From assembly GCA_963823895.1 (NCBI GenBank), contig CAWGNG010000023.1, positions 186,001-250,000 on the forward strand: 64,000 nt of DNA, written 5' to 3'. This DNA is from G963675935 sp963823895. GTDB lineage: Bacteria; Planctomycetota; Planctomycetia; Pirellulales; Thermoguttaceae. Positions 7,681 through 17,787 of this stretch are shown one piece after another (position 1 is the stretch's first letter; each line of letters starts with the position of its first letter). Both the position numbers and the translations under genes were made by a program. The notes beneath the pieces are model-generated. The model ran no database searches and was not told the origin of the DNA. It was given only the letters and a program-made list of their open reading frames with translations.

Positions 7681-9852
7681 TCAGTTCGTCCTGCCGATCT
7701 CCCGTGCCACACTCGTCTTGGGAATCGTGGTCTTCCACACTCCGCCGCCAAAAGTTGTGACGCAGATTGTCTGGGGATCCCTGGGGTCCACGGTTACGGA
7801 GTGCAGATTATAGAAGGGAAGCCCCGACAATCTCGACCAACTTTTCCCGCCGTCGCTGCTGCGCAAGACCTGGCGAGTAGGGCCAGAGCCCGTAGCCATG
7901 CAGCACGCATAGACAACGTCGGGGCTTATAGGCGAAAGGGTTACGCCCCAAACCTGAGGGTCGCTGAGACTGCGGCGCCAGGTCCGACCGCCATCGGCGG
8001 ACTTGAACAGACCACCCCCCAGATCACGATCACCCGCAAAGAAAGTCGCATAGATCGTTTTCGAGGACCGCGGGTCCATCACTGCATCGAACACACGAGT
8101 GGCGTCGCCGGCAATGTCCAGCTTATTCCACGTCTCGGCTCCATCGGTTGAAATATACAGACCGCCGCTGGCCAGCCGGAACCGGGAGACAACACACAGC
8201 AAAGTACCATCCCGATGCAGGGCAATCCGCCAAACCGTAGGATTATCGGGAAGACCGTTCGACTTTTTCGTCCACGTCTTGCCGCCATCCCCCGACTTAT
8301 AGACTCCTCCTTGGCAGAATCCAGCATACAGAGTGCGGCTCCCAGGATCTGACCTGGAATCGACGACGATGGAGGTTCCCGCGAGTTTTGGGAGCCCCGC
8401 GCAAGGCGTCCAGGTCTTTGCTGCATCCGACGAGATGCAGATTCCGCCGCTATTGGCACCAAAGTGGTGCGGCAGGTCGTGAAGGCGGCTGAATGCCCCC
8501 CACATCCGCCCCGCATCAACCGGGTCGAAACAGATGTCGTAACAGGTGTTAGCCCAGAATTGGGGGACGCCCTTGACGGCACGTCGCCAACTTTTGCCGT
8601 TGTCCGTGCTCTTCAACAAACCGATGTCGCCACACGCGATATACTGATGGTCCGGGTCTTTCGGATCGAACAACAGCCGGTACGTCGTAGTCACGTCAAG
8701 GCCGGTGGATTGCCATCCATCGCCGCTGTGCCTAGTATAGAGAGAGCACCAAGTCTGGCCGCCGTCCTGTGATCGACAAGCCCTCATGAAATCGGTGAAG
8801 ACCACTTCATCCGGGTCGGCAGGATTAACGGCGATCCCCTGGATATTGCCTGCCCAGCCCGGTCCGAGTTCTGCGCTGATCCAGCAGTCCGCAACCGGGT
8901 CTTTCATGGCATCATGCACGCGCCGCCAAGTTGTGCCGCTGTCATCGGTTCGAAAGATCTCGCCCATGCCGCAGACAGCGTAGGCGATATTGTTGCCGTT
9001 TTGCGGCATTGCCAAGAGTTTGCAAGACACCCCATCGCCTGGAAGGCCTTTCCCCACAAAATCCCAGTGCGCGCTGGCAATGTCGTACCGGTACACGCCT
9101 TTTCCCTTGGCTGCCGCAAAGAGTACTCCACTCGTCGCAGGAGCAGTGCAGCCCGTCATGGCAAGAAATTCTTCATCGGCCAGACTGGTCTCTTTTGTCC
9201 AAGTGGAGGCATTGTCCGAAGATATGTAGAATCCCGTGTTAGTAGCAGCGAAGAGACGTCGTTTGCCGGGCGCACTCGTCAAGTCGAGATGCAGTCCCCG
9301 AACCTCTGTCTTATCGGGGATTCCCTGTCCGCCCTCTCTCCAGGCCGCGCCGCCATCAACACTCGCAAAGACTGGTGTCGCCGCTTGCTGGGTCATGGCA
9401 GCCCAGACATGCTTGGGATGTTTGGGGTCCACAACGATATTAGAGCAGCCGATTGCCTTGATGTTTGCCACACCTTTCCATGTCTTGCCTGAGTCAGTAC
9501 TTCTCCAGAGTGTTCGATACCCCGTACTGAAGAGAACTCTTGGATCAGTCGGGTCGTAACCGACAGGTCCACCAGCGCGGCGCTGCAAACCGAAGTCCAT
9601 CATCTGCCAAGAAGCCCCGTGATCGCTAGAGCGATAAGTTCCCCCCATGTCGCACGCCAGGGTCATGAACTTCCCACCATCATGGGGGGAAATACTTGGG
9701 AAAAACATCCCTCCCCCACCACCCGGGCCAACCGGTTCCCAGATGCATCTTATCTCCTTAGCCGGTTCCAGTTTCGGCCCCCATGCTATGACTTCCGGCA
9801 CAGCCAACAAGAGCCCGCAGAGAACCAGGAGGGCTTTTTGAACTCCGTGCAT
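7681..9852 (-). CDS. Exported BNR/Asp-box multi-propeller protein (GH74/VPS10-like)
   Basis: A 723-residue secreted protein. It has a signal peptide (residues 1-23, a hydrophobic core ending VIAWG) and then about a dozen Asp-boxes of the form S-x-D-x-G-x-x-W, including SSDHGASWQ, STDSGKTWK, SQDGGQTWC, STDNGKSWR, SGDGGKTWT and SADGGRTWR, spread over the full length. This matches the tandem seven-bladed propellers of GH74 xyloglucanases and sortilin-like proteins; the opening WEPVGPGGGGGMFFPSISP also resembles GH74. Catalytic Asp residues cannot be assigned by eye, so hydrolase activity is only possible. The likely location is periplasmic or extracellular. Confidence 0.75.
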   Translation of the reverse strand: MHGVQKALLVLCGLLLAVPEVIAWGPKLEPAKEIRCIWEPVGPGGGGGMFFPSISPHDGGKFMTLACDMGGTYRSSDHGASWQMMDFGLQRRAGGPVGYDPTDPRVLFSTGYRTLWRSTDSGKTWKGVANIKAIGCSNIVVDPKHPKHVWAAMTQQAATPVFASVDGGAAWREGGQGIPDKTEVRGLHLDLTSAPGKRRLFAATNTGFYISSDNASTWTKETSLADEEFLAMTGCTAPATSGVLFAAAKGKGVYRYDIASAHWDFVGKGLPGDGVSCKLLAMPQNGNNIAYAVCGMGEIFRTDDSGTTWRRVHDAMKDPVADCWISAELGPGWAGNIQGIAVNPADPDEVVFTDFMRACRSQDGGQTWCSLYTRHSGDGWQSTGLDVTTTYRLLFDPKDPDHQYIACGDIGLLKSTDNGKSWRRAVKGVPQFWANTCYDICFDPVDAGRMWGAFSRLHDLPHHFGANSGGICISSDAAKTWTPCAGLPKLAGTSIVVDSRSDPGSRTLYAGFCQGGVYKSGDGGKTWTKKSNGLPDNPTVWRIALHRDGTLLCVVSRFRLASGGLYISTDGAETWNKLDIAGDATRVFDAVMDPRSSKTIYATFFAGDRDLGGGLFKSADGGRTWRRSLSDPQVWGVTLSPISPDVVYACCMATGSGPTRQVLRSSDGGKSWSRLSGLPFYNLHSVTVDPRDPQTICVTTFGGGVWKTTIPKTSVAREIGRTN

Positions 9853-9995
9853 AGATGTTCCAATCTGGCATTCGCCGTTTACACCCCGCGCAAGACGCGC
9901 CGAGCCGCAACAACCCTATATGTTAACAACCTCGATCATGACATTCCAGTTGGTGAGGCGATTTTTCCTCCGAGACTGAATCCTTCCGTGCAATC

Positions 9996-11486
9996 ATGAC
10001 GCTCGGCCTGGGCCGCCGAACTCTGATTACGCTCAACGCGACGAACAAGCCGGTCAAGGGCGTGCGGTTGGAGATCGCAAACCTCTCGGACGGCCCCGTT
10101 CGCACACGGTTCGAGGCTGGCCGCACATTTCCCGCGCAGGGCGGCGGCTTCTCCGACGACTTCGACGTGCCGACCTATGCTGGTTCGTTGAGCAATCTCA
10201 CCGGGGTTAGCGGCGCGTATGACAGGCGTTACGCCTTCGTCAAGGGGGACATGAGCAATGCCGAAATGGTGCGGCGGACGTTCGCTGCGGTAGTGGTAAG
10301 GGATAACAGTGTAGGAGAACTCGAATCGACAGATCCATTATTCCTCAGCTCAGCAAGGTTCGCTGCTCACCCGCCACGAATGACCCGCGAGACTACGTGT
10401 ACCGTTTTTCTGCGCGAGCGTGGTTTCATGATCCGACCGGGAGTTCTTGACACCGCCCACACCGTGGGAATGCGACGCCGGTATTGGCCGGCGACAACTG
10501 TGGCGGTTTGCACGTGGCTGTACCTTGGCATCGTGCTGGCGGTGTGGCTGCTGCTGCGGCTTGCCGGCGACCGCTGGTGGTTTGCCACCGTGATCCTCTT
10601 TGGCCCGCGCTGGCTTTGCGCCGTGCCGCTGGCGGTGCTCGTGCCGGCTGCCGTGCTCCTGCGGCGGCGCATGCTATTTGTGTTGGCCGCCGCGGCGATT
10701 TTGGTCTTTGGCCCCATCATGGGATTCTGCCTCCCCTGGGGGCGGCTCGCGGCCGCGGAAGGCCCTTCGCTCCGCGTGCTGACTTGCAACTTGAAAGGGG
10801 AATGCCATAAGAATGCGGCGCTGGATCGAATAATCGAGGAGCAGATGCCGGACGTCGTTGCGTTGCAGGGTTGCTACGGCGAAGTTCGCATCCGCTGGCC
10901 GGCGGGTTGGCACGTCTGCCAGGTGGCCGATTTCGTGGTTGCGTCGCGCTATCCCGTGGTCGAGGGAACGGACCATAGCTGGCAACTGGCGGGACACGGG
11001 CCGCACATGGACATTCTGCATTGCCGCGTGCAAGTGGACGGGCGCGAGATCGATTTTTGCAGCGTCCATCTGCTCAGTCCGCATGGTGGATTGGAGGCGG
11101 TTTTCGATCGCAAGACGCTATTGCGGCCGTCGGATGGCCCGATACTCGACGCCGAGATCGAGCAGCGCCGCTTGGAGTCGGAGGACGCCTACCACTTCGC
11201 TTGCCGTCTCGGACCGCAGCAGATTCTCGCCGGCGATTTCAATATGCCCGTCGATAGCGCCATCTACCGGCAACATTGGGGCGGCTTCCGCGATGGCTTC
11301 TCCGCTGCGGGGCTGGGATATGGTTACACCGAGTGGCCGCGGATGCGCGTCCGGGTCTTCGGCGTGCGGATCGACCACGTCTTGACAGGCGACGGCTGGC
11401 GATGCCGCCGCTGCTGGGTCGGGCCCGACGTCGGCTCCGACCACCTCCCCTTGCTGGCCGACCTCTCGCTTATCCATGCCGAATGA
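9996..11486 (+). CDS. Membrane-anchored endonuclease/exonuclease/phosphatase-family protein
   Basis: The EEP domain covers roughly residues 260-490: LRVLTCNLKG, MPDVVALQG, SVHLLSPHG, LAGDFNMPVDS, RIDHVLTGD and GSDHLPLLADL. Ahead of it are three hydrophobic helices (residues 165-255), so the domain is held at the membrane. The functional protein probably starts at ATG 10470 (MRRRYWPATT) or 10428; the first 140 codons of the open frame have no recognisable family. Odd point: the metal-binding Glu normally found as LQE is LQG here, so activity may be altered. Many planctomycetes have such proteins; the substrate (nucleic acid, lipid or sugar phosphate) is unknown. Confidence 0.7.
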   Translation: MTLGLGRRTLITLNATNKPVKGVRLEIANLSDGPVRTRFEAGRTFPAQGGGFSDDFDVPTYAGSLSNLTGVSGAYDRRYAFVKGDMSNAEMVRRTFAAVVVRDNSVGELESTDPLFLSSARFAAHPPRMTRETTCTVFLRERGFMIRPGVLDTAHTVGMRRRYWPATTVAVCTWLYLGIVLAVWLLLRLAGDRWWFATVILFGPRWLCAVPLAVLVPAAVLLRRRMLFVLAAAAILVFGPIMGFCLPWGRLAAAEGPSLRVLTCNLKGECHKNAALDRIIEEQMPDVVALQGCYGEVRIRWPAGWHVCQVADFVVASRYPVVEGTDHSWQLAGHGPHMDILHCRVQVDGREIDFCSVHLLSPHGGLEAVFDRKTLLRPSDGPILDAEIEQRRLESEDAYHFACRLGPQQILAGDFNMPVDSAIYRQHWGGFRDGFSAAGLGYGYTEWPRMRVRVFGVRIDHVLTGDGWRCRRCWVGPDVGSDHLPLLADLSLIHAE

Positions 11487-11585
11487 ACTCGATCTGGACG
11501 GAAGCTGGCTGGCTAAGCGCCCGCAAGCCGCCTCTCCGCTCAACTGGCACAGGCGAAAATATTGTGATATGCTTCATCCGTTGCC

Positions 11586-11771
11586 ATGGCCCACGAAATT
11601 GCCAAGCTCATGTTGGAGCACGCCGGCACGTTCCTCGAGCGTGCCGAAGCGATCCGCACGGCTTTATCGTTGGGCATGCCACTCGAGGAGATCGAGGAAT
11701 ACCTCGATTGGCTGGACGTTACCCGCGGACCGCTGCCAGATTCGCCGGAAGAACCCCCCGGCGATGAGTAG
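11586..11771 (+). CDS. Small hypothetical protein, 61 residues
   Basis: A short acidic protein (MAHEIAKLMLEHAG, then GMPLEEIEEYLDWLDV) predicted to form two or three helices. It lies between the EEP protein and the sigma-like factor on the same strand. No family is recognised. Codon use and the clean helical pattern suggest it is real, but it is too short to be sure. Confidence 0.45.
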   Translation: MAHEIAKLMLEHAGTFLERAEAIRTALSLGMPLEEIEEYLDWLDVTRGPLPDSPEEPPGDE

Positions 11772-11960
11772 CCTGCGGGGGAAACCACCCGCTGGTGTGT
11801 GTGCAGCGGTCGGTGCCACGGGGCTTTCGCGGCACGCTCCTCGCGCGAATGCAAAAGCCCCCCCATGTGAACGTAGGATGATTGACGGGATTGTCGCCAC
11901 AGGCTACAATCAGGCGTATCGTGTTGCCGCGATCTGTTCCTCCCTTTCGACGAGCGGGCC

Positions 11961-12608
11961 GTGAAGAAAAAGCAGCGTGAAATTGAGCTGGGGTGCGATG
12001 CGGCGGCGCTGCCGCCCGAAGCCGTGCGCGGCGACGCCGTTGAGCAAGCTAGCGCGGAGCGAGCGGCGGTCCGCGCGGATGGATTGTTGGCCAAGCGCTG
12101 CCTGGCCGGCGAGGTGGCCGCATGGGAGGAGCTCTACGCCCAGTGCCACGAGCCGCTGTTGCTGTCGATTCGGATTATGCTCGGCCCACGAAACACCGAT
12201 GCCAATCTGGTCGACGAGATCGCCGCCCGAGTTTGGTACGCGCTCGTGGCCAACGACGGCGAGTTGCTCGGGCGCTACAAGACGAACCGAAACGCACGCC
12301 TGATTACTTTCATGCGGATGCGGGCGAGCAGCGAGATCGTGCGGTACATCCGCAGTGAAGTCCGACATCGCAAGCGTGAATTGGCCGCCCTGCGGCAAAG
12401 AGTGCAGCATCAAGGCCAGGACGGGGCTCAGCCGGTGAACGTTCTCGCGGAGTTCTTCGGCACTCTCACTCCGCGCGAACAAGTCTTTTGCAGCGAGCAT
12501 CTGCTGGGCGAACCTTCCGGGGCGGCGCCGCCGGCATACTCCGCGTCGAATATCTGGCAACTGAGCCATCGCATTCGCCGCAAGTTGCTCCGCTTCTTGG
12601 GCCGGTGA
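11961..12608 (+). CDS. Sigma-70-like (ECF-type) RNA polymerase sigma factor
   Basis: A 215-residue protein. Residues 43-130 resemble sigma region 2: LAKRCLAGEVAAWEELYAQC is the usual ECF opening (rcl.Gd..Aw..Ly), followed by RNARLITFMRMRASSEIVRY. Residues 155-215 give a region 4-like HTH: FFGTLTPREQVFCSEHLLG and SASNIWQLSHRIRRKLLRFL. Region 2 is divergent from housekeeping sigma factors, as in planctomycete-specific ECF groups. No anti-sigma factor or kinase lies beside it. It probably directs transcription of nearby envelope genes, but that is inference. Confidence 0.65.
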   Translation: MKKKQREIELGCDAAALPPEAVRGDAVEQASAERAAVRADGLLAKRCLAGEVAAWEELYAQCHEPLLLSIRIMLGPRNTDANLVDEIAARVWYALVANDGELLGRYKTNRNARLITFMRMRASSEIVRYIRSEVRHRKRELAALRQRVQHQGQDGAQPVNVLAEFFGTLTPREQVFCSEHLLGEPSGAAPPAYSASNIWQLSHRIRRKLLRFLGR

Positions 12609-12820
12609 CGTAACCGTCGATCAATCGCCCGTCTTGCGGAGCGCGCGTGCCGACGTGGGCCCTCTCTTCCCGGCGATCTCTAGGAAGCTCGATGGCAGCG
12701 CGATTGCCACCCACTCCAGTCGTGGAACGCACTTGCTGGATGCTCCATTTCCGATCAGAATACAAGGGTGCGGATGCGCCGGTCTGGAAACGAGGAAGGT
12801 GACGAGTCTGGGAGCGAGGA

Positions 12821-15442
12821 ATGGGCCGAGGACAATCCAACTGCGGGCCGGAGAGCTCATCCGGCAATCCTCACTACGTGTGGCCCGGGGGGCCGCACGA
12901 GCGACCGGGCGCCGAGCGTCCCGACGGTGGCCGAGACTCCCATTTGCCGGCCAGCGGTTCGTCGCTTTCCGACCGCCTCTCCCTGCTGGCCGTTTGCGCT
13001 CTGTTGTTGGCGGTTGGGCTGGTATTCGGTCAGACGTCCGGCTTCGATTTTGTTAACTACGACGATGACGTGGGCGTATATGAAAATCGCTTGGTCACCG
13101 GCGAACTGACGCCGCGGAGCCTCTTGGCGGTGTTTACCGATCGCCACGTGGAGAGCACGGTCCCGCTGACGCAGATCTCACATGTACTCGTGTGGCATCT
13201 TTTGGGGCACGACGCCGCGGTCCATCACTTGACCAACGTGTTGCTGCACGCCGCTTCTGCGGTCCTGCTGCTTCTGGTTCTTCGGCGAATGACCGGGCAT
13301 CTGTGGCCGAGCGCGTTAGTCGCCGCCATCTTCGCCATTCATCCACTCCGCGCGGAATCGGTGGCGTGGGTGACGGAGCGGAAGGACGTGCTGAGCGGGT
13401 TGCTGTTCATGCTGACGTTGGCGGCCTACCTGCGTTACGTGCGGCAACGGTTTTCATTCGCTCGCTATCTGGCCGTGCTTGCTTGCTTCATCTTGAGCCT
13501 GGCAGCGAAACCCATGGTGGTCACCCTGCCCTTCCTGCTCTTGCTGCTGGACTACTGGCCGCTGGGACGGATGGATGGCGCGAAGCCGGAGGCTCCCGCC
13601 CGGCTTTCCGTCCCGATAAGGCTGATTCTCGAAAAGACCCCGATGTTGCTGATTACTTGTCTGGTCTGCTTGTTGGCCGTTCATGGCCGGACGGCGGCGG
13701 CGTTGGCAGCCAACCAGCAGTATTCTCTCGGCTGGCGGATCGGCAACGCGCTGATTTCCTACGCCGCCTACCTGGGCCAGTTCTTTTGTCCCCTGGGGTT
13801 GGCGCCGTGTTATCCGCGCCGGCCCGTCTTGCCGCCTTGGCAGGTAGCCGCGGCCGGTCTGCTGCTGGTTTCCATCACGGCGGCGGCGCCGCGGTGGCGG
13901 CGACAGCGCCCGTACCTGCTGGTCGGTTGGCTTTGGTATGTCGGGATGCTGGTGCCGGTCATTGGGTTGGTGCAGTTTGGCGGGCAGGCTGAAGCCGATC
14001 GGTTCACCTACCTGCCGCAGATTGGGCTGACGATCGGGCTGGCATGGGCCGCGGCGGACGCCTGTCGCACCTGGCCGAGATTTCGCCCGATTTGCGCCAT
14101 CGCCACGACGTCCGCCGTGTTGATCCTGGCCGTCTTCGCCTGGCGTCAGACGTCGTATTGGCGCGACAGCGAAACGCTCTGGACCCACACGCTTGCCTGC
14201 ACTCGGCAAAACACGGTGGCCCACAACAACCTCGGCATCGCATTGGCGGACCGCGGACGGACCGGCGAGGCGATAGAGCATTACCGCAAGGCGCTGGACG
14301 TCAACCCCGACTACGTTGAAGCCCACAACAACCTCGGCATCGCCTTGGCGGACCGTGGCCGGATCGGCGAGGCGATAAAGCACTACCGCAAGGCGCTGGA
14401 GATCGACCCCGACTACGCCAAAGCCTACAGCAACCTCGGCGTCGCTTTGGCCAACCGCGGGCGAATCGGCGAGGCGATCGCGGATTTCCAGAGGGCACTG
14501 GACATCGACCCCGACTACGCAGACGCCCAAGCCAATCTCGGCAACGTTCTGGCCCGTCGCGGTCGAACGAGCGAGGCAATCGTTTGCTATGAGCGGGCAT
14601 TGCAACTGAAGTCCGACTTTGCATCGGCCCACAACGGTCTGGGCAACGTCCTGTCCGACTTGGGACGCGCGGACGAGGCGGAGCGGCACTTCCAAGAAGC
14701 CCTCGAAATCGATCCGAAGTTCGCCGAAGCCCACAACAGCCTCGGCACGAGCCTGACGCAACGCGGGCGGGTCGATGAGGCGGCGGCGGAGTTTCGCAGG
14801 GCGCTGCAACTCAAGCCCGATTTCGCCGAAGCCCACGACAACCTCGGTTTGACGCTGAACAGCCTCGGCCGGACCGATGAGGCGGCGGCGGAGTTTCGCA
14901 GGGCGCTGCTGCTAAAGCCTGATTTCGCCGAGGCCCACGGCAACCTCGGCGGTGTTCTCTACCTGCAAGGAAAGCTCGCCGAAGCGATTGTTCATTTCCA
15001 AAAGCATGTCGAACTGGATCCCAAGAGCGAAATGGCGCGACAGAATTTCGCGCTTGCGGTCGGCCGTTTGCGCGGCCCGCCGGCGGCGCTGGCACACTGG
15101 CGTTGGTGGATCGATTCTTATCCCGACAACGCCGGCCTGTTAAGCGGCGCCGCCTGGCAACTGGCCGCCGGGGCCGACGCCTCGCTGCGCAACGGCAAGG
15201 AGGCCGTCGAACTCGCTCTTAGGGCGGTGAATCTCAGCGGTAAGCAGGAACCGGCAATGCTCGGCACGCTGGCGGCGGCTTATGCCGAGGCGGGACGGTT
15301 TTCCCAGGCCGTGAAAACCGCCCGCCGCGCGGCCGACCTCGCCACGCGGCAGAAAAAAACCGACCTGGCAAAATCGATCCAAGCGAAGATCAAGCTCTAT
15401 GAAGCGCGAACACCCTATCACGAGACAGGGGGAAGCAATTAG
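12821..15442 (+). CDS. Polytopic membrane protein with C-terminal TPR array (TMTC-like)
   Basis: An 873-residue protein. After a disordered start, residues 50-455 hold about ten membrane helices with NYDDDVGVYEN, HHLTNVLLHAASAVLLLLVL, AIFAIHPLRAESVAWVTERK and DVLSGLLFML, the pattern of DUF1736/TMTC and PMT-like glycosyltransferases. From about residue 466, eight to nine tandem 34-residue TPRs follow (for example AHNNLGIALADRGRTGEAIE). Eukaryotic TMTC proteins O-mannosylate cadherins; bacterial members are widespread in Planctomycetes and Verrucomicrobia and unassigned. It may glycosylate exported proteins, with the TPRs as the acceptor-binding part. The start is preceded by GGAGCGAGGA. Confidence 0.8.
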   Translation: MGRGQSNCGPESSSGNPHYVWPGGPHERPGAERPDGGRDSHLPASGSSLSDRLSLLAVCALLLAVGLVFGQTSGFDFVNYDDDVGVYENRLVTGELTPRSLLAVFTDRHVESTVPLTQISHVLVWHLLGHDAAVHHLTNVLLHAASAVLLLLVLRRMTGHLWPSALVAAIFAIHPLRAESVAWVTERKDVLSGLLFMLTLAAYLRYVRQRFSFARYLAVLACFILSLAAKPMVVTLPFLLLLLDYWPLGRMDGAKPEAPARLSVPIRLILEKTPMLLITCLVCLLAVHGRTAAALAANQQYSLGWRIGNALISYAAYLGQFFCPLGLAPCYPRRPVLPPWQVAAAGLLLVSITAAAPRWRRQRPYLLVGWLWYVGMLVPVIGLVQFGGQAEADRFTYLPQIGLTIGLAWAAADACRTWPRFRPICAIATTSAVLILAVFAWRQTSYWRDSETLWTHTLACTRQNTVAHNNLGIALADRGRTGEAIEHYRKALDVNPDYVEAHNNLGIALADRGRIGEAIKHYRKALEIDPDYAKAYSNLGVALANRGRIGEAIADFQRALDIDPDYADAQANLGNVLARRGRTSEAIVCYERALQLKSDFASAHNGLGNVLSDLGRADEAERHFQEALEIDPKFAEAHNSLGTSLTQRGRVDEAAAEFRRALQLKPDFAEAHDNLGLTLNSLGRTDEAAAEFRRALLLKPDFAEAHGNLGGVLYLQGKLAEAIVHFQKHVELDPKSEMARQNFALAVGRLRGPPAALAHWRWWIDSYPDNAGLLSGAAWQLAAGADASLRNGKEAVELALRAVNLSGKQEPAMLGTLAAAYAEAGRFSQAVKTARRAADLATRQKKTDLAKSIQAKIKLYEARTPYHETGGSN

Positions 15443-15464
15443 GGGTTGAGGTTTTCGCCTTCCG

Positions 15465-16577
15465 TCAAAGTGCGTATCCCCATTCCTCAAAACTCCTCCG
15501 CCACGCCACCCCGATCCGGGCGCGGAGCGGTGCGGGCAGTTCGGGATACTCGTTCTTTCGGTAGCCCGACAACGACGCGACGTACTGCCGCACCGCCGCC
15601 TCCACCTCTGCGAAATCGGGCAGATCGAGTTTTGCATAGATCTCGCGCAACTGCCCTACCGGGTCGCGATCCAAATCCTCAAAAGCGACCTCGCAATACC
15701 GGCCGGCGGGGATCAACGGCCGCTCGGCAAAGAAATGGTCGTACATGTCCACGTATCTGCGGATGAACAGTTCATCGTTCGTTGCCGGCGACCGCTGCAG
15801 ACGGAAGTACTCAGCCACGGTATTGCGCCGGTGTCGAGTCGATACAAAGACCACGTAGGGGTTTCGATGAACGTGGATAAACCGGGCGTCCGGAAACAAC
15901 TCCAGAAGCAGCCGGATGCGACCGGTGTGCGTGGGCGATTTCAACACCAACGGGCGATGGTGCTTCCACGTGAGCTTCTGAAGAAACAATTTCAAGCCCT
16001 GCTTCCACTCGGCGATCTCGCTGTCGGGTACGCCGCTCATCGTCAGGTACCGGTCGTAGTGCTCCGTATGACGCGGAAACGACCAACTCAGATACGGCGA
16101 GCGCAAGGTGGTCGTGCAGAGGGCAAACTCATCTTCGGCGGCCATCCCGATGCGCTGAGCCATGTTGTCGCCGAGACGACGCTTGGGCACGAGCGGCGCC
16201 AGCAGCCGTGCGCCGATCGCCTCCGAACACAGAAAAATGTGCGGAAACAGGATCTCATAGAGGTTCGCATAAGCAAACCGCCCATCGACGGCGAGTAGAT
16301 TGTGCAGGTGCGTAGTGCCGGACCGCCAGTGGCCAAGAATGAAAAGCGGCGACCGGACATCTGTCTTCCCGACGCTCGGCCCATAGACCGCGTTCTCGCA
16401 GCGGCGAAGCACCGAGTTGCCGAGGCTGCTGAGAGTGACCAGGGCCGCCCGCAATAGGTAAGGACGATCGACCGCGTAACGATTGTCGCGCAACAGGGAC
16501 AGCCAGTCGCCGGCAGCGATGCCTGCGAACTGGCCGGAAACGATGCGGAGCAGCAACGTCTCGCGCGAAGATGACAT
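15465..16577 (-). CDS. PAPS-dependent sulfotransferase
   Basis: A 370-residue sulfotransferase. The 5'-phosphosulfate-binding loop is FILGHWRSGTTHLHNLLA (about residues 80-97), and the 3'-phosphate-binding motif is RFIHVHRNPYVVFVSTR (about residues 222-238). LKSPTHTGRIRLLLELFPDA lies between them, as in Sulfotransfer_3 family members. The protein moves sulfate from PAPS to a hydroxyl or amine, probably on a glycan or lipid. It faces the TPR membrane protein tail to tail with a 22-base gap. Sulfotransferases are abundant in marine planctomycetes. The acceptor is unknown. Confidence 0.85.
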   Translation of the reverse strand: MSSSRETLLLRIVSGQFAGIAAGDWLSLLRDNRYAVDRPYLLRAALVTLSSLGNSVLRRCENAVYGPSVGKTDVRSPLFILGHWRSGTTHLHNLLAVDGRFAYANLYEILFPHIFLCSEAIGARLLAPLVPKRRLGDNMAQRIGMAAEDEFALCTTTLRSPYLSWSFPRHTEHYDRYLTMSGVPDSEIAEWKQGLKLFLQKLTWKHHRPLVLKSPTHTGRIRLLLELFPDARFIHVHRNPYVVFVSTRHRRNTVAEYFRLQRSPATNDELFIRRYVDMYDHFFAERPLIPAGRYCEVAFEDLDRDPVGQLREIYAKLDLPDFAEVEAAVRQYVASLSGYRKNEYPELPAPLRARIGVAWRRSFEEWGYAL

Positions 16578-16820
16578 TGGTCCGCCTCAGTATGGTGAGC
16601 ACGGTTCTGTATCGTCAGCGGTGCGCCGGTTGGGACACGCGATCAGAGGCGGCGGTCACGAACTGCCGCGACTTGCCCTTCTCGATTTCAATGTCGATGG
16701 TCGGCAGGCCGCTATTGAAGAATAGCACGCAGACTCGGTCTGCCATTCGCTGAAGTCCCCGCGTTGGCTCCCCGCGAGCGGGGATTGGCTTCGACGGCGT
16801 TGCGGCAACGGTCATTGCGG

Positions 16821-17765
16821 TCATGCCAGATCGCGGTCCTCGAACAGCAACAGCGCTACCAGCATGGCCACCGTGCTGTACAAAAGGCAATACGCCCCGT
16901 CCCAGGCGATATAGCTCCAGGGGACTTCCACGCCCGCCGAGATGCCGGCGGAGATGTTGAAGTGGTCGAGCACAGGGAAGATCGCCGACTGCAAATCGGC
17001 CACGAACTGCACGAATTCGCTCTTCCCCACGGCGGAATCGGCCAGGATCGGCACCAGGTGGCCGAGCACGTAAATCGCCGCGCAAATCACCATGTTGGCC
17101 ATCATCGGCAGCCGCGTGGAGATGGCCACGCTGATGGCCGTCAACACGATCGTCTCCATCAGCGCCAGGATCAGGCCGGGGGCGATCTGCAGCAGTTCCG
17201 TCTGGCACTCCAGCGACGTGGCCTCGGGCGAGCCGGTCTCACGCGGGTCGTAGGCGGCTTTGAACGATACGCTCGCCAAGAACACCGCGCCGAGCACGAT
17301 GAACATGATCGCCACGGGAATGAGAATGCCCAGGAACTTTCCGAGAATGAATTGGCGTCGCCCCACCGGTTTCGACAATAGCGTCAGCGCGGTGCGGCCT
17401 TCGATCTCTTCGGCGACCGAGACGCTGGCCGTCCAGAGGGCAAAGAAGATCGACAACACCATGATCAGGGTCAAGCCCTCGTCCTTGACCATCTTGATGT
17501 CTTCACCCAGCGTGTTGTAGGGGATGAAGGGGAAGAGGACGAGGCCGAAAATGCCCACGGCCAACAGCACGTAAAACAACGGCTGCGACATCGCCTCCTT
17601 GGCGGTCGTCCGCGCGATGGCGGCCAGCTTGGGGACAAGCAGCCGGAACATCGCCCCGATCAACAGCAGCGCAACGACGGCGACCACCACTCCTCCGCCG
17701 ACTTTCCAGAGCGGATGTAGCCAGGCCGGCGTCATCGCAAACAGGATCAGATGACTTGCTTCCAC
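16821..17765 (-). CDS. ABC-2 type transporter permease
   Basis: A 314-residue integral membrane protein with about six helices (20-45, 70-90, 105-125, 165-190, 215-265, 285-310). The segment AEEIEGRTALTLLSKPVGRR followed by FILGKFLGILIPVAIMF is the recognisable ABC-2 permease signature. The start is GTG at 17765 with GAGGAA upstream. No ATPase gene adjoins it in the window, so the partner must be elsewhere. Its cargo is unknown. Confidence 0.8.
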   Translation of the reverse strand: MEASHLILFAMTPAWLHPLWKVGGGVVVAVVALLLIGAMFRLLVPKLAAIARTTAKEAMSQPLFYVLLAVGIFGLVLFPFIPYNTLGEDIKMVKDEGLTLIMVLSIFFALWTASVSVAEEIEGRTALTLLSKPVGRRQFILGKFLGILIPVAIMFIVLGAVFLASVSFKAAYDPRETGSPEATSLECQTELLQIAPGLILALMETIVLTAISVAISTRLPMMANMVICAAIYVLGHLVPILADSAVGKSEFVQFVADLQSAIFPVLDHFNISAGISAGVEVPWSYIAWDGAYCLLYSTVAMLVALLLFEDRDLA

Positions 17766-17787
17766 GTTGACTATTCCTCAAAAAGGC

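Noticed and set aside
13454..14836. 460-codon minus-strand frame
   Set aside because: It is antisense to the TPR membrane protein, whose domains are unmistakable; long antisense frames are common in high-GC DNA.
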